64,000 nucleotides of DNA, taken from assembly GCF_021130785.1 (NCBI RefSeq), contig NC_060215.1:116088501-116152500 (forward strand), in the 5' to 3' direction. Position 1 is the first letter of the stretch, and every line of letters begins with the position of its first letter. Position numbers and translations under genes: made by a program. Of this stretch, positions 58,691 through 64,000 are shown piece after piece. A model generated the notes under the pieces. The model ran no database searches. It saw nothing but the letters and a program-made list of their open reading frames with translations, and had not been told where the DNA came from. This DNA comes from Homalodisca vitripennis. Taxonomy: Eukaryota > Arthropoda > Insecta > Hemiptera > Cicadellidae.

Positions 58691-61600
58691 ACCTTATCTT
58701 CTACAAAGTGTGTTGTAACTAAAATGAAAGGTTCACTCTGGAACCATGGAGTAAAGGGAAACCACTAGGGTTAAAGTCAATGTGGGGAATAATGGTGTTT
58801 TAGCTCACTGAGTACATCGAACATGATTACTATATAAACTAAATGTTTAAACACCGTGTAATATTTGTAATTTTTTTTATTTCAACTGTAAGGAGTCAGT
58901 TTCCAATGTTACAACAAGGCCACGTGACAGTAACCAGTCGCCTGCAAAGATACGGTTCAGAACCCACACAAGTAAATTATAACAAGAGAGATAACAGTGG
59001 TGATTGAACTAACAGAGGCATTTGCAAATAGTAATGGGTAATTAACTTTAATTTACAGGTACACTTGTTTTGTTTCATAAAGTATGTATTTTTTTCATAT
59101 TCATCTCAAACATTAAACTCGTGCTTAAATGGACTCAATTTTATCCTGGCTGAAGGAAATAATTATAAATTGGGTTTATAAGTTGTGTAAGTATAAAGGC
59201 ATAGTTCTGAGTTTATAAGTCATTAAAAAATGTATCCTTAAATTATCATTATAATTTAAAGATAAATGATCTTTTTTTGGTTTGTTTGTTATTTATTCAA
59301 GAATGTACATAACAAACTGTGTTATAAAGGACAAAATTTTATCAATAACTTAGCTGTATAAAACTGTACAAGAGAATAAAAAAATTATTGTTGAACATTG
59401 TTACGACTACGTAAAAGTTTATATTACGTAAATTAAAAGTATAGCAAAAATATTTTTGAAATTAAGTAAAATATTGAACTCTTTAGTTCAATTAAGAACC
59501 ATTATTGAAACGCGATAAAATTACTTGTTATAAAGTCATCATTTTATTTATTCAAAACAGTTTCATAAGGTCCAGTTTCATATAGGCTTATTTTATAATG
59601 TCATAGAAGCTCGTACATTCTCTAAGATAAAACCAAGTAATATTGTTTTTAGAAAATCCAACCAAATTATACGGAAAAAATTATACTAATTATTTAAAAT
59701 TATACTATATCAAATTTTTATTTATTAAATGGATGATTTTTATGTTGTCTGATTATGTTGAATATTCACTAACCATACAAGTTCAAAACAGATGTATCAA
59801 AGATTATATTGACTTGGTTATAGAAATAAAACTGTGAATACATTACAACGAGAATGTATGGTTAATAAATCAAATCGTCCCTTTATTACCACTAAACTGA
59901 AATACATACGTTGCTATAAATAATGAAACTTATCTTTTTAATATTAGAAAAAATTATAGCGGATTATGTGTAGCAAGTAAACGATATTTAATTCTTTCAG
60001 CGACGTGGTCAAAATATACGGTGTCTAATACCTTGTATAAAGTACAAAAATTTAAATGTGGATACCTCACTAATTCTAATGTAATGTCAATATATAAATA
60101 ATTATGCAATAATCAAAATACGTCATATATTATTTTTTCCAAATCCAGAAAAATATAGTGTTACATTTTAAATAGTCCATTATCGTATTATTCGGTTTCA
60201 AACGTTCAAAAATTTAGCTACTTTGGAACCAGTAACTTATTTTGTGTGGTGGAACCACCTTTTGTGGTGATTTACGATCCTGCAAAATATATCCATGCAA
60301 AATAACAATTCTGTCAAATGAATAATTTTTGCCTGTGAATTTTACTAAACAAAATTATGAAAATCATGCAGACAGATGAAACAGAAAACCCCATTTTCAA
60401 AATATGTCCATACAATCTTTTTTATCAATTCGTGCATGCTTAACTATACACCCAATTTTTTAATTAATTACAAACGTATACGTTTTTATCACAGGTCTTG
60501 AGTACAATAAGGAAATATCCAAGTACTATCCAATTATTTTAAACGTTTATTCAGTATTTATACTTATACAAGTAACATTTTGCAAATTCTTATGGGTATT
60601 AAAAATACAGCTTCTGCAATCGGTAAATCATTGTACCTTCTGAGGGTAAATGTCTTTATGACGAATCTTAAAATTATGCTTGAGGTATAGGGCATATCAT
60701 TTTAATGTCATGATGAATGACAAAGAAAGTCAGTTTACAAAAGCGTCACAAAATAAAAACTATATAATTATTTACTTAATTGTTGAATGTTATTTTACCG
60801 AATATTTAGGGTTGGATATTTAACAAAGGATTAAAACTACTTACTGTAATGACTTTAAAGAAATGGAGATACCAACTAGTTTCATAAAATAATTTCTCTT
60901 AGTGTATAATGAGCATAATGTAATAATAATATAACCAGTATTTTGTCGAATGGAAAGGTTTCTACGCAATAACAAGTATCTTACAGTTTCGGAATAAAAT
61001 CATTTTGTGTTTCCGTCTAGAAGACCATCAACTAGATTGGTAAGATTGCATTACTCTGTATTGTTGGAGAGGAGTAACGTAATAATTTAAATCACAAAAT
61101 CAGATATACATCACGTAAAGTTCAAAGTCCGACCTAAAAATAAGAACTCTCTATTATAATAACTGATACCTAGTTTTTCGTTTTATCATTCAAATCTACC
61201 AAAAACACCACTTTATAATTATGTACATCTTGAGCTATGCTCACCTTACATTTTTTTACAATCCTCCATTGGATTTGAAGAGCTACTAACTACCTTAAAG
61301 AACTATTTCTTAAGTCCCGTATTCATTTACTAGGTTTAACTTTCACAACTTAAGTCAAGACAAGAGTATTAAACCATCTGGAACAGGACCTACATTGAAA
61401 ATTTTTCAAACTTAAAACCAGTGTAATTTTTAAAAAGTAAACCTTTTGAGGTCGGATTTGTGGCATTGCACTAACAAAGCCCTTTCATTTGATGTACTAC
61501 TCAACCTTTACTCTCAATTATGATTTCCTTCTGAATCCTTGTGGGCCATCCCGCTGACATAACAAAAATGGTAGTTACTTCAAAACGTAGATTTATAAGT

Positions 61601-62285
61601 GTAGTAATCTTGTATGAAGTTTTATTGATTTAACGATTAGTTCGGTAACTATAAAGCCTGTGCGGTACTTTGTTAACGCCTTGTATTTAAGTAACTTACT
61701 TAACTGGCTACAAAACTAATACCTCCACATGTCCAGTCCTAAAATAAAACAAAAGGTTTGCGATAAACTTATAGTGTAGCTTATAATTGATTCAAACTAT
61801 GTAATTATATTCTCCGTCAAATTAAACTACTTCAATAGAAATAGTGAAATTTCAGAAATTAAAAATCCAACATTTCATTATTACAAACTATTTCAAATAT
61901 TTACATCCACGGCACATTCAAACGATTTTTTCTGTTTGGAAAAACTAAAATGTAAGTAAATTCACGTTTTAATAAGTCAATCGCTTTAAATTTAAATTCA
62001 TAAACGAAACTCCATCAACAATCAAACAGTGAGGTTATTTCATATCGATCTATCATCATGTTTGATTAGCCGCTAAGTTTATTTATTTTATCAAACTTTA
62101 TTGCATCCTTAGCCGTGGGTAATTTGCATTGAAACTGGTGGGTTAATTTGTTCTTTTAGAATCATAAGTTATTTCCTTGGTCTAGCCTACTGTATTTTTA
62201 AAAACGCATCTTTATATAATTACTGGTTAGTTGTGCAGTGTATTTTTATCTATCACCACATTGTTAAAGTAATATTTATTAGTGA
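58691..62285. other. AT-rich intergenic DNA
   Basis: Nothing recognised beyond AT-driven open frames such as 59643-59837. Confidence 0.5.
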
Positions 62286-62289
62286 TAAA

Positions 62290-62720
62290 AGAACCGCATC
62301 GTCCTTGAAATGTCCAGTACGTACACAGATGAATGTCTTCTATGGCAAAGTGCTCAGCTGATGCCTAGTAATTTGTTAGGAAGCGTAATATACTGTGTGG
62401 CCTTGTCCGAGCCAGCTAGCAGGAAAGCCAAGTAAACTTGGATTAAAAAGTCATCAGCCGGAGCAGAAAAGCTAATATATTAAGGATACCGAGTGGGCAA
62501 CCGTCTCATTAATTAGTTCTATTTTGAAAGGTTGTTTGGAAGAGAGGGACACCCACGCTCGAGCTGTCTACTCCGCGACCATATGACATTCCTCTCTTCC
62601 CTATATATTTATTTTATGTCGACCTAATGAATTATAATTTCATTCATACAGGCTCCACTGTGGCGTTTTCGCTGGAAGATGGAACGGTGTGGTCGGGATA
62701 AATACCAACTGCTTCTGACA
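62290..62720. promoter_or_regulatory. Candidate control element near the right end
   Basis: This block is less AT-rich than its flanks and holds AAGTAAACTTGGATTAAAAA (Fox-like and Otx/Bicoid-like GGATTA), ATTAATTAG (homeodomain-like), CTCAGCTGATG (E-box) and CACGCTCGAGCTG. If Scr lies to the right, this is part of its upstream region. Function is inferred from motif content and composition. Confidence 0.28.
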
Positions 62721-64000
62721 TACAGGAACATATGATTAGGTTCAAAAACTAAGTTACTAAACACTAAATTTTGTTTTTTACTCTATGCGAACGAAATAAA
62801 TTTTATTTAAATGTTAATCTGTGTAAGGTTTTGAAATTCTGAATTTTACATCTAAAAGAATATTTTTTATTGTATACTAATGGTTTGCATAAAATTCCAT
62901 TCTCCCAAAGGTACATTTCACCAAGCACAATTTTGACATATAAATAGTATTCACTGTCCTAGAAAAGTTTAAGAAATTTTTAAGAAAGTACAATGAATTA
63001 TTTAAGAACTTGAACAATGAATTATTAACCAGAACCGCAAAATGTTAATATAATAATGTTAATATAGACTCAATAAACTGTTCTCATATAATATTTTAGT
63101 TTCATGAAGAAATTTGAATTTATATCGTGTTGACGTAAATTCATTTTTGATAAATAGATGTTTTTAGTAAGAAACAGATTTAAACGCCTATATGGGAATA
63201 TTTTATTTCGTAATAGCTTATAGTTTTCTGACACCTAGCATAAATATCCGGATCAACTGTACGGATCGCACAGCACGAATAGCATAATACGAAAGTTATT
63301 ATACGAACAATTTGAGAACTCACGTGTTGAAGAAACCCAATGGAGTGTAACAAGTTTGCATATAAACAGTAACAGTTATCTATAATATAAGCTACGCCAT
63401 TCATCCTAACCCTGTATGTACTAAAACAGTCGCACCCTCTGTTGGCCATTAGTAAAACATTATTTTTATGTGTTAAAAATTACAGGCAATTGTTATTTTT
63501 AAATTCATATATTCAAATTGGTTTAGATATTTTCTTTATTTAGTTTAATTATAAATAATATATATTTTATCAACCCTTTTACAGATTAATGGTCAGTATT
63601 ATTTTTCTTTGGTGTTCTTGGAACTAAATTCTTGGTGGAATAATAACCTAATTGGCACCAGTAGTAATTGTTTCTCTCATGGACTTTGTAATTGTCCGGC
63701 AGCTCACCGGTTACCACCTCGCGCGCCTTGTCCGAAATTAATTTACATTTTCGTATTATAAGTTAGTCCTTTCATGCGAGACATCTATTTTTAATGTAAT
63801 ATAAAGTAAATTTGTAAATAGTACAGTAACTTACCTATGATGATATTTTATTTCCAGTTTAATACAGATATTAGTTATGGTAGTGTACTTCTGAAGAGAC
63901 CAAACTATCGTGATTATAAGTTGTCTCGATAAATAGCGAGTTTGAGTTCCTCTTTAACTCCAACTCTGAGTTCATCATCTAAGTCTTGAGTCCTAGAACT
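62721..64000. other. AT-rich DNA to the window end
   Basis: No gene recognised. A short GC-richer patch at about 63680-63735 contains GGCAGCTCACCGGTTACC and CTCGCGCGCC. The minus-strand frame at 63180-63449 has no domain. Confidence 0.45.

Noticed and set aside
1..64000. Hox-cluster microRNA miR-10 or iab-4
   Set aside because: No match to the miR-10 mature sequence was seen on either strand by eye, and neither is expected between Antp and Scr.
28561..64000. Coding exons of Scr or Antp
   Set aside because: No second homeobox, no YPWM-bearing frame and no typical Hox N-terminus was found outside the ftz exons.

Overview
The window is AT-rich eukaryotic DNA from an arthropod, almost certainly an insect. 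Only one protein-coding gene can be supported with confidence: a two-exon Hox-class homeobox gene on the + strand, read as fushi tarazu (ftz). Exon 1 (17536-18319) and the homeobox exon (27137-27468) are separated by an 8.8-kb intron and give a predicted 371-residue protein. The protein has an N-terminal SSTYF, an FPWM hexapeptide just before the splice junction, and an Antennapedia-class homeodomain beginning SKRTRQTY. It has a PWM core but no LXXLL nuclear-receptor box. From the published evolutionary history of ftz this suggests a non-dipteran, possibly hemimetabolous, insect; the species cannot be named from sequence.

Layout: 1-16.8 kb is intergenic, with a decayed Jockey-like LINE fragment on the minus strand (about 3.19-4.57 kb), a field of diverged tandem repeats (8.4-10.45 kb) and short inverted-repeat elements. 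A CpG-rich, TATA-less promoter region (about 16.9-17.5 kb) with clustered GATA motifs, a perfect TCAGTC initiator and a 7-codon upstream ORF leads into ftz. The intron holds two hairpins close to exon 1, MITE-like elements, an E-box/CRE cluster at 24.3 kb and a GC-rich block at 26.0-26.5 kb. After the gene, 28.6-64 kb has no recognisable protein gene. It holds several families of foldback/MITE-like repeats, a 12-unit 66-bp minisatellite (43.11-43.91 kb), a long hairpin around an AT microsatellite (48.0-48.25 kb), and scattered GC-rich islands that stand out from the AT background and are candidate regulatory elements or non-coding exons.

If the Hox order and common transcriptional direction are ancestral, Antp lies left of the window and Scr to the right, so the long right-hand region would be the ftz-Scr interval and could hold Scr control sequences. 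That placement is inference: no Antp or Scr exon was recognised. The most notable points are the ancestral-looking ftz protein, the dense intronic E-box/CRE cluster, a roughly 50-bp module seen three times at 45.7, 48.4 and 49.9 kb, and the link between the 66-bp minisatellite and a dispersed repeat.
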